Shown piece by piece: positions 36,328 to 44,983 of a DNA stretch of 53,299 bases. Each line of letters starts with the position of its first letter. Within the stretch, counting starts at the first letter, position 1. The stretch is from SAR202 cluster bacterium (lineage in GTDB: Bacteria; Chloroflexota; Dehalococcoidia; Lucifugimonadales; UBA1123): positions 1-53,299 of the forward strand of contig JASMDM010000038.1 of the NCBI GenBank assembly GCA_030752795.1, in the 5' to 3' direction. Position numbers and translations under genes: made by a program. Below the pieces are notes generated by a model. The model did not search any database, was not told the origin of the DNA, and saw only the letters and a program-made list of their open reading frames with translations.

Positions 36328-37332
36328 ATGACTGACAGACCTCTTGTTGCCGTCACCATGGGCGACGCTGCGGGCATCGGCCCGGAGATTATCGTCCGAG
36401 CGCTACAGGATCCCTGGATCTTCGAGAAGTGCCGGCCGTTCGTGATCGGCAGCGCGGCGGCGATCAACGCGGCGCTTGAGCTCATCGAAGCGTCGGGGTC
36501 CGCTCATCTGGCCCATAACCTGGACGAGGTCGAAGGCAACCACGGCGCCATCGACGTCCTCGATCTCGAGAACCTGAACTACGGCGACGTCGAGTACGGC
36601 CAAATCTCGGCGGCGTCGGGCAACGCGGCGGCCGAGTGGGTTCTGCGCGCCGGAGAGCTCGCCGCGGCGGGCCAGATTGCGGCCATCGCGACAGCCCCGA
36701 TCAACAAAGAGGCGTGCAACCTGGCTGGGTACACCGACATCGGCCATACCGAGATATTCAAAACGCAAACGAAATCGCCGGATGTCGCGACGATGCTGAT
36801 GGCGGGCAAACTCCGCGTCGTCCACCTCACAACTCATAAATCGCTGCGAGTCGCCTGCGATTTCGTGACGCGCGAGAACGTGCTGGCCAAGATCAAACTC
36901 ACGGATGAATACTTCAAGAAGTGGGGATTCGATGCTCCGCGCGTCGGCGTCGCCGGATTGAACCCGCACAACTCGGACGGCGGGTTGCTTGGGAGCGAAG
37001 AGGCCGAGCAGATCGAGCCAGCAGTCGAAGACGCTCGCAAGATGGGCATCGACGCCACCGGCCCTGTGCCCGCGGACTCGGTCTTCAACCAGGGCATCGA
37101 CGGCAAGTTCGACGCTGTGCTCGCCATGTACCACGACCAAGGCCACATCCCGATCAAGGTGCACGACTTCGAGAAGAGCGTCAGCGTCAACCTGGGTCTG
37201 CCGTTCATCCGAACGTCGGTCGACCACGGCACTGCTTTCGACATCGCGGGCAAAGGGATTGCGCAAGCGGAGAGCATGCTAGAATCCATCAAGACAGCGG
37301 TCTCTCTCGCCAGCGACGGGCGGCTGCCGTAA
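36328..37332 (+). CDS. 4-phosphoerythronate/4-hydroxythreonine-4-phosphate dehydrogenase (PdxA family)
   Basis: A 334-residue metal-dependent NAD-linked oxidative decarboxylase. Motifs: VTMGDAAGIGPEIIVRAL, IATAPINKEACNLAGYTDIG HT (metal His), LTTHKSLRVAC, AGLNPHNSDGGLLGSEE and LAMYHDQGHIPIKVHDFEKS followed by VNLGLPFIRTSVDHGTAFD. These hold the three metal-binding histidines and the phosphate site. PdxA makes pyridoxal precursor, while PdxA2 enzymes act on D-threonate or D-erythronate 4-phosphate. The M-G-D-x-A-G opening and the sugar-acid genes elsewhere leave PdxA2 possible. No pdxJ or dtnK/denK gene is adjacent. Start at 36328 by alignment; an in-frame ATG at 36262 adds 22 atypical residues. 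Confidence 0.85.
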   Translation: MTDRPLVAVTMGDAAGIGPEIIVRALQDPWIFEKCRPFVIGSAAAINAALELIEASGSAHLAHNLDEVEGNHGAIDVLDLENLNYGDVEYGQISAASGNAAAEWVLRAGELAAAGQIAAIATAPINKEACNLAGYTDIGHTEIFKTQTKSPDVATMLMAGKLRVVHLTTHKSLRVACDFVTRENVLAKIKLTDEYFKKWGFDAPRVGVAGLNPHNSDGGLLGSEEAEQIEPAVEDARKMGIDATGPVPADSVFNQGIDGKFDAVLAMYHDQGHIPIKVHDFEKSVSVNLGLPFIRTSVDHGTAFDIAGKGIAQAESMLESIKTAVSLASDGRLP

Positions 37333-37442
37333 GCCGGGAAGCTCGATCTGGCTGGCGGCTTGTGGGTATCCGTTCGATTTGCGCACGCGAGGCATCGACG
37401 GTCCGCAAGTCGACCAAGTCCAGGTCCGTCACAGTTTGGGCC

Positions 37443-37592
37443 GTAGGGTCGGGTTTCAAACCCGACCGATCCGCTGCTCACCGGAACGCGTGCACCGAAT
37501 GCAGCGACACCGCTTGGCGCATGCAGCCGCTGAGAACGTCAGCGGACGTGCTGTGAGAACAACACGCGGGCGGGTTTGAAACCCGCCCCTAT
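37443..37592. repeat. Paired palindromic repeat locus 2 (miniature-element-like)
   Basis: The left copy (37443-37468) reads GTAGGGTCGGG then TTTCAAACCCGACC. The right copy (37567-37592) is in the opposite orientation, CGGGTTTGAAACCCGCCCCTAT in two pieces. The 98-base interior differs from that of locus 1 at 22338-22476, though both contain AACGCGT. It lies between pdxA and proC. Each single copy is itself a near-perfect palindrome able to form a hairpin. Confidence 0.65.
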
Positions 37593-37666
37593 GAGCACAG
37601 CCCCGTTCGTGTAGGATGCAAATCTCTGCACGGTCGGGATCGAGTTGCATCTCAAAGGGGGCCAAC

Positions 37667-38467
37667 ATGCGAATTGCCTTCATCGGCGGCGGAATCATGG
37701 CCGAAGCCATCATCGGCGGAATCATCGAATCGAAGATCGCGCCGGCTTCCGACGTGCACGTCGGCGAGCCCGTCCCGGCGCGCCGTCAGCACTTGGAGCA
37801 GATGTACGGCCTGACGACTCACGCCGTCAACCTCGAGGCGCTGGACGGCGCGGTCCTGAGCGTGCTCGCGGTCAAGCCTCAGACTCTGCCCTACGTGCTG
37901 CCCGAGCTCCGCGGCAAGATCGCGACGGACAACACGGTGCTCTCGATAGTGGCGGGCGCCACGATGAAGACGCTTGTCGACGGCCTCGGACACGAAGCCG
38001 TGATCCGAGTGATGCCGAACACGCCGGCGCAGATCGGCGCCGGCATGACCGTGTGGACCGCTGCCGCCGCCGTGCCCGCCGAGGCCACGGAGACGACGAA
38101 GCGCATCCTCGGCACCCTGGGTGAGGAGCACTACGCCGACGAAGAGAAGCTGATCGACATGGCAACGGCGCTCAGCGCGAGCGGGCCCGCGTACGCCTTC
38201 ATGTTCGTTGAGGCGCTGATCGACGCTGGCGTCTACCTGGGCATGGCCCGGGACGTTGCTCGGAAGCTGGCGCTCCAAACCGTTTTGGGCAGCACCCAGC
38301 TCGTGAAGGAAACCGGCAAGCATCCCGCCGAGCTCAAGGACATGGTGACGTCGCCGGGCGGAACCACGATCGAAGCCGTGCGCGCACTAGAAGACGGCGG
38401 ATTCAGGGCGGCGATCATCTCCGCGGTCAACGCCGCATTCGAAAAGTCAAAGGCCCTCGGGAGTTAA
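37667..38467 (+). CDS. proC: Pyrroline-5-carboxylate reductase
   Basis: A 266-residue P5C reductase, last step of proline synthesis. The dinucleotide-binding site is RIAFIGGGIMAEAIIGGI. Family signatures include LAVKPQTLPYVLPEL, VIRVMPNTPAQIGAGMTVWT, ALSASGPAYAFMFVEALIDA and KDMVTSPGGTTIEAVRALED. AAAGGGGGCC precedes ATG 37667; the longer open frame upstream is not needed. The stop at 38465 is two bases from the yggT start, so proC-yggT is an operon, an order common in bacteria. Confidence 0.97.
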   Translation: MRIAFIGGGIMAEAIIGGIIESKIAPASDVHVGEPVPARRQHLEQMYGLTTHAVNLEALDGAVLSVLAVKPQTLPYVLPELRGKIATDNTVLSIVAGATMKTLVDGLGHEAVIRVMPNTPAQIGAGMTVWTAAAAVPAEATETTKRILGTLGEEHYADEEKLIDMATALSASGPAYAFMFVEALIDAGVYLGMARDVARKLALQTVLGSTQLVKETGKHPAELKDMVTSPGGTTIEAVRALEDGGFRAAIISAVNAAFEKSKALGS

Positions 38468-38469
38468 AT

Positions 38470-38736
38470 TTGGACGAATATCTTGTTCGATTTATCAACG
38501 CATTGGTTACCGCTCTTTACATCGCCATGATCGGCAGGGTGCTGACGTCTTGGATCCAGGTCGGTCGCGATAGCCCCTTTTCCCCCGTCGTGTCGATACT
38601 GTGGCAGGTGACGGAGCCGATCCTCGCCCCTATCAGAAAGGTTCTGCCCAATCTCGGCATGCTCGATCTGTCGCCCATGGTCGCATTGCTGCTCCTGGGG
38701 GTCGTCCAGCGTGTCTTCATCAGCGCCCTCAGCTAG
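38470..38736 (+). CDS. YggT family membrane protein
   Basis: 88 residues with two hydrophobic helices (FINALVTALYIAMIGRVLTS and LSPMVALLLLGVVQRVF) and the diagnostic middle W-x-x-x-x-x-S-P-F, PILAPIRKVLPNLGMLDLSP. YggT proteins are linked to cell division and osmotic tolerance, but the mechanism is not established. The start is TTG 38470, two bases after proC, with GGGAG upstream. Its usual genome companion YggU (DUF167) is at 40230-40490 on the other strand. Confidence 0.9.
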   Translation: MDEYLVRFINALVTALYIAMIGRVLTSWIQVGRDSPFSPVVSILWQVTEPILAPIRKVLPNLGMLDLSPMVALLLLGVVQRVFISALS

Positions 38737-38987
38737 CGAGCCTGCTCAGCGCTTCTTCTTTGGTCGGTCCGTCGATTAGATGCTGAGCGCCTAGATTTGG
38801 GCCACTCCAAGGAATCCTTCTCAGCGGCTTCAGATCAGCGATGCCGGAAGCGCCTTCTGTTTGTCTAATTCGTCTGATGGCGATAATGTGTCGTCAGCAA
38901 TGGGACATTTTAGGGGATTGTTTTTGCGGTGTTTATCCGGCTGTAGCTTTAATGTTCTGTATTGTTCTAGGGACACACGTGGCGACA

Positions 38988-40146
38988 ATGATCGATAGAC
39001 AATATGCATCGACCCATCCTTGGGTCACCTTCTCGGTGGATCTGAGGAACGCGCCTGTCAGGGTATGGATGCTTTTGGGCGAAGCGTCGTCGCTGTGCAG
39101 GCGCCTCGCGGGCGTCCCGTTGGACCGGGCCACGGCGAAGGATTTGCACAACATCTACCTGACTAAAGGCGTTCGCGCGACGACTGCTATCGAAGGCAAC
39201 ACGTTGTCTGAAGAACAGGTCTCTGGGCTGGTCAGCGGTACGCTCGAATTGCCCTTGTCACAGGGGTACCTGGGCCGTGAGGTCATGAATATCGTCGAGG
39301 CGTGCCAGGACGTTATGAATGAGATAAAGCAGGGCGGCTCGCGTCGGTTAACAACCCTCCAAATCCACGACCTCAACGCCAGGACGCTCGCGGGTTTGGC
39401 AGTGGAAGCCGGCGTTCTGCCTGGGGTCATACGATCTCACTCCGTCGTCGTCGGTCGATATCTCGGAGCTCCCGCCCAGGATTGCGAGTACTTGTTGAGC
39501 CGGCTTTGCGAGTGGTTGGCCGCGGGCGATTGGCAGATCGACCAACTCGGCGATGCGGCGACAGCGATTTTGCAGTCGATCATTGCTCACCTACATCGCA
39601 TGGATCCACCCGTTCGGTGACGGCAACGGCAGGACGGCGCGCATGATCGAATTCCGGACGCTTGTCACTGCCGGAGCTCCCAATCCGGCCGCTCATTTGT
39701 TGAGCAACCACTACAACGAAACTCGATCGGAATACTACCGCCAATTGGAACGGGCAAGCCTCACCGCAGACCCAATCGGGTTCGTCGTGTTTGCGCTGCA
39801 AGGATTCGTCGATGGGCTCCGAGCGCAGTTGGCGTTGATCCGGGAGCCACAATTACGCGTCGCCTGGGAGATTCACGTCCTTGCAGCGTTCGCCGGCGCC
39901 AACAGCTCGGCGAGCTCGCGAAGACGCGATGTTGCGCTCGACCTGATGGCGGCCGGCCGATCGGTCGCACCGCACGAGCTGCGGACGCTGACGACGAGGT
40001 TGGCTGCGGCGTACGCAGGAAAGACCCCGAAGACGATCACCCGAGACATCAACGCTCTGTTGCAAATGGATCTGGCTCGAAGAGACGGCGCCAACATCGT
40101 TTCGAATCGACGGGTCTTGCTCGCTTTTCAAACCGACGATCTATAG
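38988..40146 (+). pseudogene. Fic-family protein gene, frameshifted just before the active-site motif
   Basis: The first frame from ATG 38988 gives a Fic N-terminal half: TKGVRATTAIEGNTLSEEQV, containing the inhibitory motif (T-x-x-x-E-G-N), and RTLAGLAVEAGVLPGVIRSH. It then loses frame at about 39585. The second frame gives YIAWIHPFGDGNGRTARMIE, the complete catalytic Fic motif H-P-F-x-D-G-N-G-R, then NHYNETRSEYYRQLERA and a C-terminal winged-helix-like region. Two missing bases near 39586-39592 (or one extra) would restore about 386 residues. Fic proteins transfer AMP to target proteins. As it stands the product would lack the active site. The 250 bases between yggT and this gene are AT-richer and hold no gene I can support. 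Confidence 0.75.
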
Positions 40147-40229
40147 ACAGATTGTTCCAACTCCGGGCTCGGGTAAGGACATTCATTCGCATCGCCGAGA
40201 AGCCGACATCGGGCCCCGGCTACGACGCA

Positions 40230-40490
40230 CTACCCAGCAAGCCGCCTCAGCGCCTCGTCACGAGTCACGCCGTCGATCGAGATCGTCTTGTCGCGCGAGG
40301 TGTGGCCGCGCACTACTTCGACGTTGCGCTTCGGGACGCCCAGCGCCTTGGCGATCAGCGCGATCACGGCGGCGTTCGCCTTGCCGCGCTCGGGGACCAC
40401 GGTGACGCGCACCTTTATGCCGCCATCTTCGTCGAGCTCGATGGCGTTGCGTTTGGCTCGGGGCACAACTCGCACTTGCAGATCAGCCAT
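40230..40490 (-). CDS. DUF167/YggU family protein
   Basis: 86 residues matching the small YggU fold: LQVRVVPRAKRNAIELDEDG, IKVRVTVVPERGKANAAVIA and LGVPKRNVEVVRGHTSRDKT. The function is not known. It is often found with yggT and proC; in this window those lie 1.5 kb away on the other strand. It is 12 bases after the SDR gene on the same strand. Confidence 0.9.
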   Translation of the reverse strand: MADLQVRVVPRAKRNAIELDEDGGIKVRVTVVPERGKANAAVIALIAKALGVPKRNVEVVRGHTSRDKTISIDGVTRDEALRRLAG

Positions 40491-40502
40491 TCGGTCGCCG
40501 CC

Positions 40503-41261
40503 TTACGCGTGGGCCAACGCGCCGCCGTCGATGAAGATGGTCTGTCCCGTCACGAATCCGCAGGCGTCAGAAGCCAGGTAGACCAACAGCGTCGCCAGAT
40601 CATTCGGGTGCCCTTTGCGTCGGGACGGCAGGTATCGGACGAGCAGTTCTTTCTGACTCTCCTCGTTGGGTTCGTCCAACGTGAGCCAGCCAGCGCCGAT
40701 CGAGTTGACGCGGATGTCGTTCCGGCCCCATTCGAGCGCTAGCGCCGACGTGAACTGGTGGATCGCGCCTTGAGCCGCGCACGCAGCAACCGAGTTGCCG
40801 AGCCCACGAACCGCGAGTCCCGATCCGATGTTCACGATGCGTCCGCTTCCCTGCGCCAGCATCGTCTTGCCGACCGCCTGCGAGCACAGGAACATCGACT
40901 TTACGTTGAAGTCCATCAGCGTCTGCCACTCGGACTCAGAGACATCCATGAACGGCTTGCCGAACTCGGCGCTAGCCCCATTAACCAGGATGTCGATGCC
41001 TCCGAGTTCGGCACCGGCTTTCTCAGCCATCGACGCGACGCTCGCGACGTCCATGAGGTCGGTCGTGATCGCGGCCGACTTTCGACCATGTTTCTCGACA
41101 GCGGCCACCGCTGCGGCCACGTCGGATCGCGCGGATCCGGCAACTGCCACGTCCGCTCCGGCTTCGGCCAACGCCGACGCCAGGTGCTGCGTCCAGCCTC
41201 GACGGTCTGCCGTGATGATTGCTTTTCTGCCCGTCAGGTCCCATTCTTTCGGGATCGACAT
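40503..41261 (-). CDS. SDR-fold protein with degenerate catalytic residues
   Basis: 252 residues of the short-chain dehydrogenase fold, but the active site is changed. The N-terminal T-G-x-x-x-G-I-G is replaced by ITADRRGWT, and N-N-A-G by NGAS at residues 94-97. The Y-x-x-x-K pair is replaced by A160-C-A-A-Q164, although Ser147 in NIGSG remains. The C-terminal VTGQTIFIDGG is normal. A classical reductase reaction is unlikely; relatives of this kind can be structural or regulatory subunits. ATG 41261 is preferred to 41273, since GGAGGAAAC precedes it. It follows an intact SDR gene (41342-42148) on the same strand, 80 bases apart. Confidence 0.85.
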   Translation of the reverse strand: MSIPKEWDLTGRKAIITADRRGWTQHLASALAEAGADVAVAGSARSDVAAAVAAVEKHGRKSAAITTDLMDVASVASMAEKAGAELGGIDILVNGASAEFGKPFMDVSESEWQTLMDFNVKSMFLCSQAVGKTMLAQGSGRIVNIGSGLAVRGLGNSVAACAAQGAIHQFTSALALEWGRNDIRVNSIGAGWLTLDEPNEESQKELLVRYLPSRRKGHPNDLATLLVYLASDACGFVTGQTIFIDGGALAHA

Positions 41262-41341
41262 TGTTTCCTCCAAGGGCTTCCCGTGAGGTGCGGGAAGACG
41301 TTTCAGTTAGCTCTGTTGGACGTGCCTTCGTGCCGGACCAT

Positions 41342-42148
41342 CTAGACTTCGAGCGGGATCTCGGGTGCGTAGCCGGTCGGGGCGATGCCGCCAGCCAAGC
41401 CGCCGCCGTCTATCGCGAAGACTTCGCCGTTCATGTAATCCGACCCCGACGACGCCAGGAACACGGCAACCGCGCCGAGCTCGTGCGGGTGGCCGACTCG
41501 CCCGATGGGGATGAACTCGCCGCGAGGCAACGTGAGTCGCGACGCGTCGGTTCCCTCGGTGGGCAGGAACCCGGGCACGATGCACGTCGACGTGATGCCA
41601 TAACGGCTGAGGCTCGTGGTCAGCGCACGGGTGAGCTGCACGATGCCGCCCTTGCCGACGCAATACATGTAGTTGTCGCGCCCACCCCGGAATCCGAAGC
41701 CCGACGAAACGTTGATGATCTTGCCCTGCCCACGCTCGACCATGTGCTGGGCGATCGCGCGTGAGCAGTAGAACGCGCTGGACATGTTGGTGTCGATCCC
41801 GAGATGCCACTCCTCGTCAGAGATCTCCCAGATCGACGTCGCGCCCTGCCCGCGGACGATGCCCGCGTTGTTGATCAGCACGTCTACGACGCCGAACTCG
41901 TCCAGTGCGCGTTCCATGAGCGCGTTGACCTGCGTCGAGTCGGTGACGTCCGTTGAAACGGCAATCGCCTTCCGGCCGAGGTCGCGAACGATTTGCGCCG
42001 CCTCGTCGATGGGGCCCTGACGCCTCGACGCGATGACGAGATCGGCGCCCGCGCGGGCCAGTGCGGTGGTCATCTCGAGACCGAGGCCGGTGCCCCCGCC
42101 GGTGATGACAATCTTCTTTCCTTCCAGGCTCAGTTTCTCCTCGAGCAT
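41342..42148 (-). CDS. Short-chain dehydrogenase/reductase, intact
   Basis: 268 residues with a full classical SDR active site: KIVITGGGTGLGLE for NAD(P) binding, LINNAGIVRG, Ser148/149 in NVSSG, and Tyr162-Cys-Val-Gly-Lys166. The C-terminal YMNGEVFAIDGGGLAGG is standard. The Arg pair in IASRRQ just after the second strand hints at NADP preference. Substrate unknown; family resembles 3-oxoacyl or gluconate 5-dehydrogenase-like SDRs. GGAGGGACC lies upstream of the ATG. It may partner the degenerate SDR downstream. Confidence 0.9.
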   Translation of the reverse strand: MLEEKLSLEGKKIVITGGGTGLGLEMTTALARAGADLVIASRRQGPIDEAAQIVRDLGRKAIAVSTDVTDSTQVNALMERALDEFGVVDVLINNAGIVRGQGATSIWEISDEEWHLGIDTNMSSAFYCSRAIAQHMVERGQGKIINVSSGFGFRGGRDNYMYCVGKGGIVQLTRALTTSLSRYGITSTCIVPGFLPTEGTDASRLTLPRGEFIPIGRVGHPHELGAVAVFLASSGSDYMNGEVFAIDGGGLAGGIAPTGYAPEIPLEV

Positions 42149-42322
42149 GGTCCCTCCTTAGGTGATGTTCGGCGGATCGCGGAGATTATCCCCGATCCGA
42201 TGATCGTGAACGCAGATTTGCAGATGGCCCCGTTGAACTCGTTCGGCCCGCCGAGTCAACGCGGCATGGGATGACCGAATTGGCCGTTCGAGCAGCCGAT
42301 TGACAGGCGCGGCGCAGGCGCA

Positions 42323-43108
42323 TTATACCTGGAGCGTGACCTCTCCGGCTACAACTGTCATCAGGTCGCCGTCGGCCTTGCGCAGCAGCAGGTTGCCCTG
42401 CTCGTCGACGGACTCGGCGAATCCTTCGATGACGTCATCGACCCAACGAACTTCGATCGTCTTGCCGAGCGTTTCGAGCTTCGACGCCCATAGGTCTTTG
42501 AGCGACGCCCCGTTCCGGATATCGGCGTAGTACCGGTCTACGTGAGTCAGCAGACGCCGGAGTGCGTCTGAGCGATCGACTTCATGCCCGCTGTGGGCCA
42601 GAATGCTGGTCGCGATCTCCGCGATCTCCGGGTGTTGGCTCGGATCGAGGTTGACGTTCACGCCGATGCCGACCACCGCGTGGTTGAGCTCGCGCCCAAC
42701 CAGGTCGGTCTCAACCAGAACACCGGAGAGCTTCTTGCCGCCGATGCGAACGTCGTTCGGCCACTTGATCGACGCCGTCTCGTCGGTCAGGTCGTTGACG
42801 ACGTCACAAACCGCCAGCGCCGCGGCCATGTTGATGTACGGCAACTGTGCGATCTCAGGGCGGAACAACACCGAAAACGTCAGGTTGAGCCCAGGCGGCG
42901 ACACCCAAACGCGACTGAACCGTCCGCGTCCCTTGGTCTGCTCCTCGGCGATGGCCACCGCCCCCTCAGCAGCCCCGTCCAGCGCCAGCCGTCGCGTCTC
43001 GTCCATCGTCGAAGACAGCGATTCGTGATAGTGGAACGCACTCCCGACGATTTTGCCGGTGAGTGAGTCGCGAAGGTTGTCGATGTTCAACGGCGTTATC
43101 GGGTCCAA
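42323..43108 (-). CDS. birA: Biotin-protein ligase (BirA, without DNA-binding domain)
   Basis: About 261 residues, a single-domain biotin ligase (class I) that adds biotin to carboxylase carrier proteins. Motifs are HYHESLSSTMDETRRLA, the biotinyl-AMP loop KGRGRFSRVWVSPPGLN, SIKWPNDVRIGGKKLSGVLV and VVGIGVNVNLD, with a small SH3-like C-terminal domain. It lacks the helix-turn-helix of E. coli BirA. The start at TTG 43108 follows AGGAG six bases upstream; the longer open frame to 43189 is probably not used. It lies 43 bases after the MFS gene. Confidence 0.92.
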   Translation of the reverse strand: MDPITPLNIDNLRDSLTGKIVGSAFHYHESLSSTMDETRRLALDGAAEGAVAIAEEQTKGRGRFSRVWVSPPGLNLTFSVLFRPEIAQLPYINMAAALAVCDVVNDLTDETASIKWPNDVRIGGKKLSGVLVETDLVGRELNHAVVGIGVNVNLDPSQHPEIAEIATSILAHSGHEVDRSDALRRLLTHVDRYYADIRNGASLKDLWASKLETLGKTIEVRWVDDVIEGFAESVDEQGNLLLRKADGDLMTVVAGEVTLQV

Positions 43109-43151
43109 TCCCAACTCCTGAGATGTGCAAGTCAACAACTTCGGGAGGCAA

Positions 43152-44396
43152 TTACACCGGCCCGCGCGCGACTTCTGCCGTCGACTCACTTACGTCCGCC
43201 GTTCGCTGTTGCTTGGCCCAGCGCCAGACGACGACGGCGCCAATCAGCATCGCGACCCCCATCAGGCGGAATGTCATTGTGTAGTCCAGCCAGTGGATCA
43301 GGCCGCCAGCGATTACGGGGCCTGCTACCTTGCCCGCGTTCTTCATCGTGCCGACCAGACCCATCCCGGTGGCGATGCTGCGCTCATCGACCCGAGCCGA
43401 CACGAGAGCTATCGTCGACGGGAACACCAGCGATTGTGCGGCTCCCATCAGCACCGCGATAGGTATCAGGGTCAAAGGTCCGGCGGCGACTGGCAGGAGC
43501 GGCAGTGCTAGCGCGAGGGCGGCCATCCCGAGCGGGACAGCGACGACGTAGCCAATCCTGTCGCCGATGCGCCCGCCGACAGGGTTGAGCACGATGTGCA
43601 CCGCCTCCTGCACGGCGAAGAAAGCGCCAACCAGCGCCACGTTGAAGCCGGCCGCGAGAGCGTATCCCGGCAGGAACGTCTTCGTCGCGTAAAGCGCCAT
43701 GAAAGTGCCCGCTTCCATTCCGCCGGCCAGCCAAACGGCAGTGGAGCGTCCACCAGACCAGAGCGAGGCAACGGCGTCACGCAGTATCGGCAGCCGTTTG
43801 CGGACCGCGTCACGTTGCGTCTCGGGCAGCAACAGCACCGGCAGGAACGCGGCACAGCTCAAAAGTCCGACGACTGTGAAAACCGTCACCGGATCTATGG
43901 TCAGCAGCATCCCTCCGGCAGCAGCCGGACCGACGATATAACCGGCGTTACGAGCCATGCCGAACCAAGCCAAGCGCTCGGCGCGGCGGTTGGGCGAGAG
44001 CTCTGCGACGTACGCGAGCGTCACGGGTCCGTAGATCGCGGTCGCGAGGCCGTGGGCTATCCGGACGGCGAAAAGTTGCTCCGGCGTGTCCACGAACCTG
44101 TACGCGAACGGCATCAGGGCGAAGAAAGCGGTTCCGATCAGAAGCCACCCGCGCCGCCCCCATCGATCCGACAGCACCCCGACGAACGGCTTGAGGACCA
44201 TGCCCGTCAGCGTCGAAACCGAGACGATGAAGCCCAGAAACGCGTCCCCCGCGCCCAGAGCCGCAGCGTAGAGCGGCAGCAACGGCGTCTTGCCCATCTG
44301 GTACGTCGATCGAACCGTGAAGTCCGCCGCGGTTATGTAGGAAAACGCCTTTGACCGAATCAAAGCGACCACCCTCCGGTTCGCGGATTCTCTCAC
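43152..44396 (-). CDS. Major facilitator superfamily transporter
   Basis: 414 residues with twelve predicted helices. The loop 2-3 signature is GVLSDRWGRRGWLLIG and the matching second-half loop is GGRIGDRIGYVVAV. Between helices 3 and 5 are RIAHGLATAIYGPVTLAYVA and AWFGMARNAGYIVGPAAAGG, as in drug:proton antiporters or sugar efflux pumps. Substrate cannot be assigned. Start ATG or alternative near 44396; several later Met are possible. It lies divergent from rplS with 185 bases between them. Confidence 0.9.
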   Translation of the reverse strand: MRESANRRVVALIRSKAFSYITAADFTVRSTYQMGKTPLLPLYAAALGAGDAFLGFIVSVSTLTGMVLKPFVGVLSDRWGRRGWLLIGTAFFALMPFAYRFVDTPEQLFAVRIAHGLATAIYGPVTLAYVAELSPNRRAERLAWFGMARNAGYIVGPAAAGGMLLTIDPVTVFTVVGLLSCAAFLPVLLLPETQRDAVRKRLPILRDAVASLWSGGRSTAVWLAGGMEAGTFMALYATKTFLPGYALAAGFNVALVGAFFAVQEAVHIVLNPVGGRIGDRIGYVVAVPLGMAALALALPLLPVAAGPLTLIPIAVLMGAAQSLVFPSTIALVSARVDERSIATGMGLVGTMKNAGKVAGPVIAGGLIHWLDYTMTFRLMGVAMLIGAVVVWRWAKQQRTADVSESTAEVARGPV

Positions 44397-44538
44397 AGGC
44401 CGCAGAGCCCTTCAAGAGTTGATGTCGACCGGCGATGCGTTGTAATGTTCGCGAAGACGCCCGAGTTGGATCAAATCGAGCCATTGAAGGCCGCGATCGG
44501 CCCCTTGCGCGACGGTTTGGACAATGAGTAGAATACAT

Positions 44539-44554
44539 AGGTTCAATTGAACCT
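44539..44554. promoter_or_regulatory. 16-bp perfect palindrome upstream of rplS
   Basis: AGGTTCAATTGAACCT is identical to its own reverse complement. It is 28 bases before the rplS start codon, inside the 185-base gap shared with the divergent MFS gene. As DNA it fits a dimeric repressor operator; as RNA it would form a hairpin with no loop and is less likely. No adjacent regulator gene is visible. Confidence 0.5.
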
Positions 44555-44581
44555 GAATCCGTCTTCACAGGAAGTTCTCCC

Positions 44582-44926
44582 ATGGAAGCCTCCGAATACG
44601 TAGCTCTCGAACCCAACCTGGAAATCGAAGAATTCCGACCAGGCGACACTGTTCGTGTCGGCACACGAGTCACAGAAGGCCAACGCACCAGGACACAGGT
44701 CTTCGAGGGTGTCGTCATCCGCAAGCGCGGCGGCGGCCCGGGCTCGAGCTTCACGGTGCGCCGGGTGACCTACGAAATCGGCGTCGAGCGCACGTTCCTC
44801 ATCCATTCGCCCGCTGTCGAGTACGTCAGGGTGATTCGCCGCGGCCTGGTAAGGCAGGCGAGGCTCTATTACCTGCGCGGACTCTCAGGGCGCGCCGCTC
44901 GCATCAAGGAAGACCGAAGAAGGTAA
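44582..44926 (+). CDS. rplS: 50S ribosomal protein L19
   Basis: 114 residues. Core L19 sequence is plain: [56 protein letters not shown] and [21 protein letters not shown]19 lies at the 30S-50S interface. AGGAAG precedes the ATG. In many bacteria rplS follows trmD; here it is separate and precedes priA by 57 bases on the same strand. Confidence 0.97.
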   Translation: MEASEYVALEPNLEIEEFRPGDTVRVGTRVTEGQRTRTQVFEGVVIRKRGGGPGSSFTVRRVTYEIGVERTFLIHSPAVEYVRVIRRGLVRQARLYYLRGLSGRAARIKEDRRR

Positions 44927-44983
44927 CCCGCGCACAAAGTCTGCAGATCCGCTAGCCGCCGTTGTCCGGAGGTCTGCGGTCCG

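Noticed and set aside
40503..41261. Functional reductase assignment for the degenerate SDR
   Set aside because: The Gly-rich loop, Tyr and Lys are all replaced, so only a fold-level call is justified.
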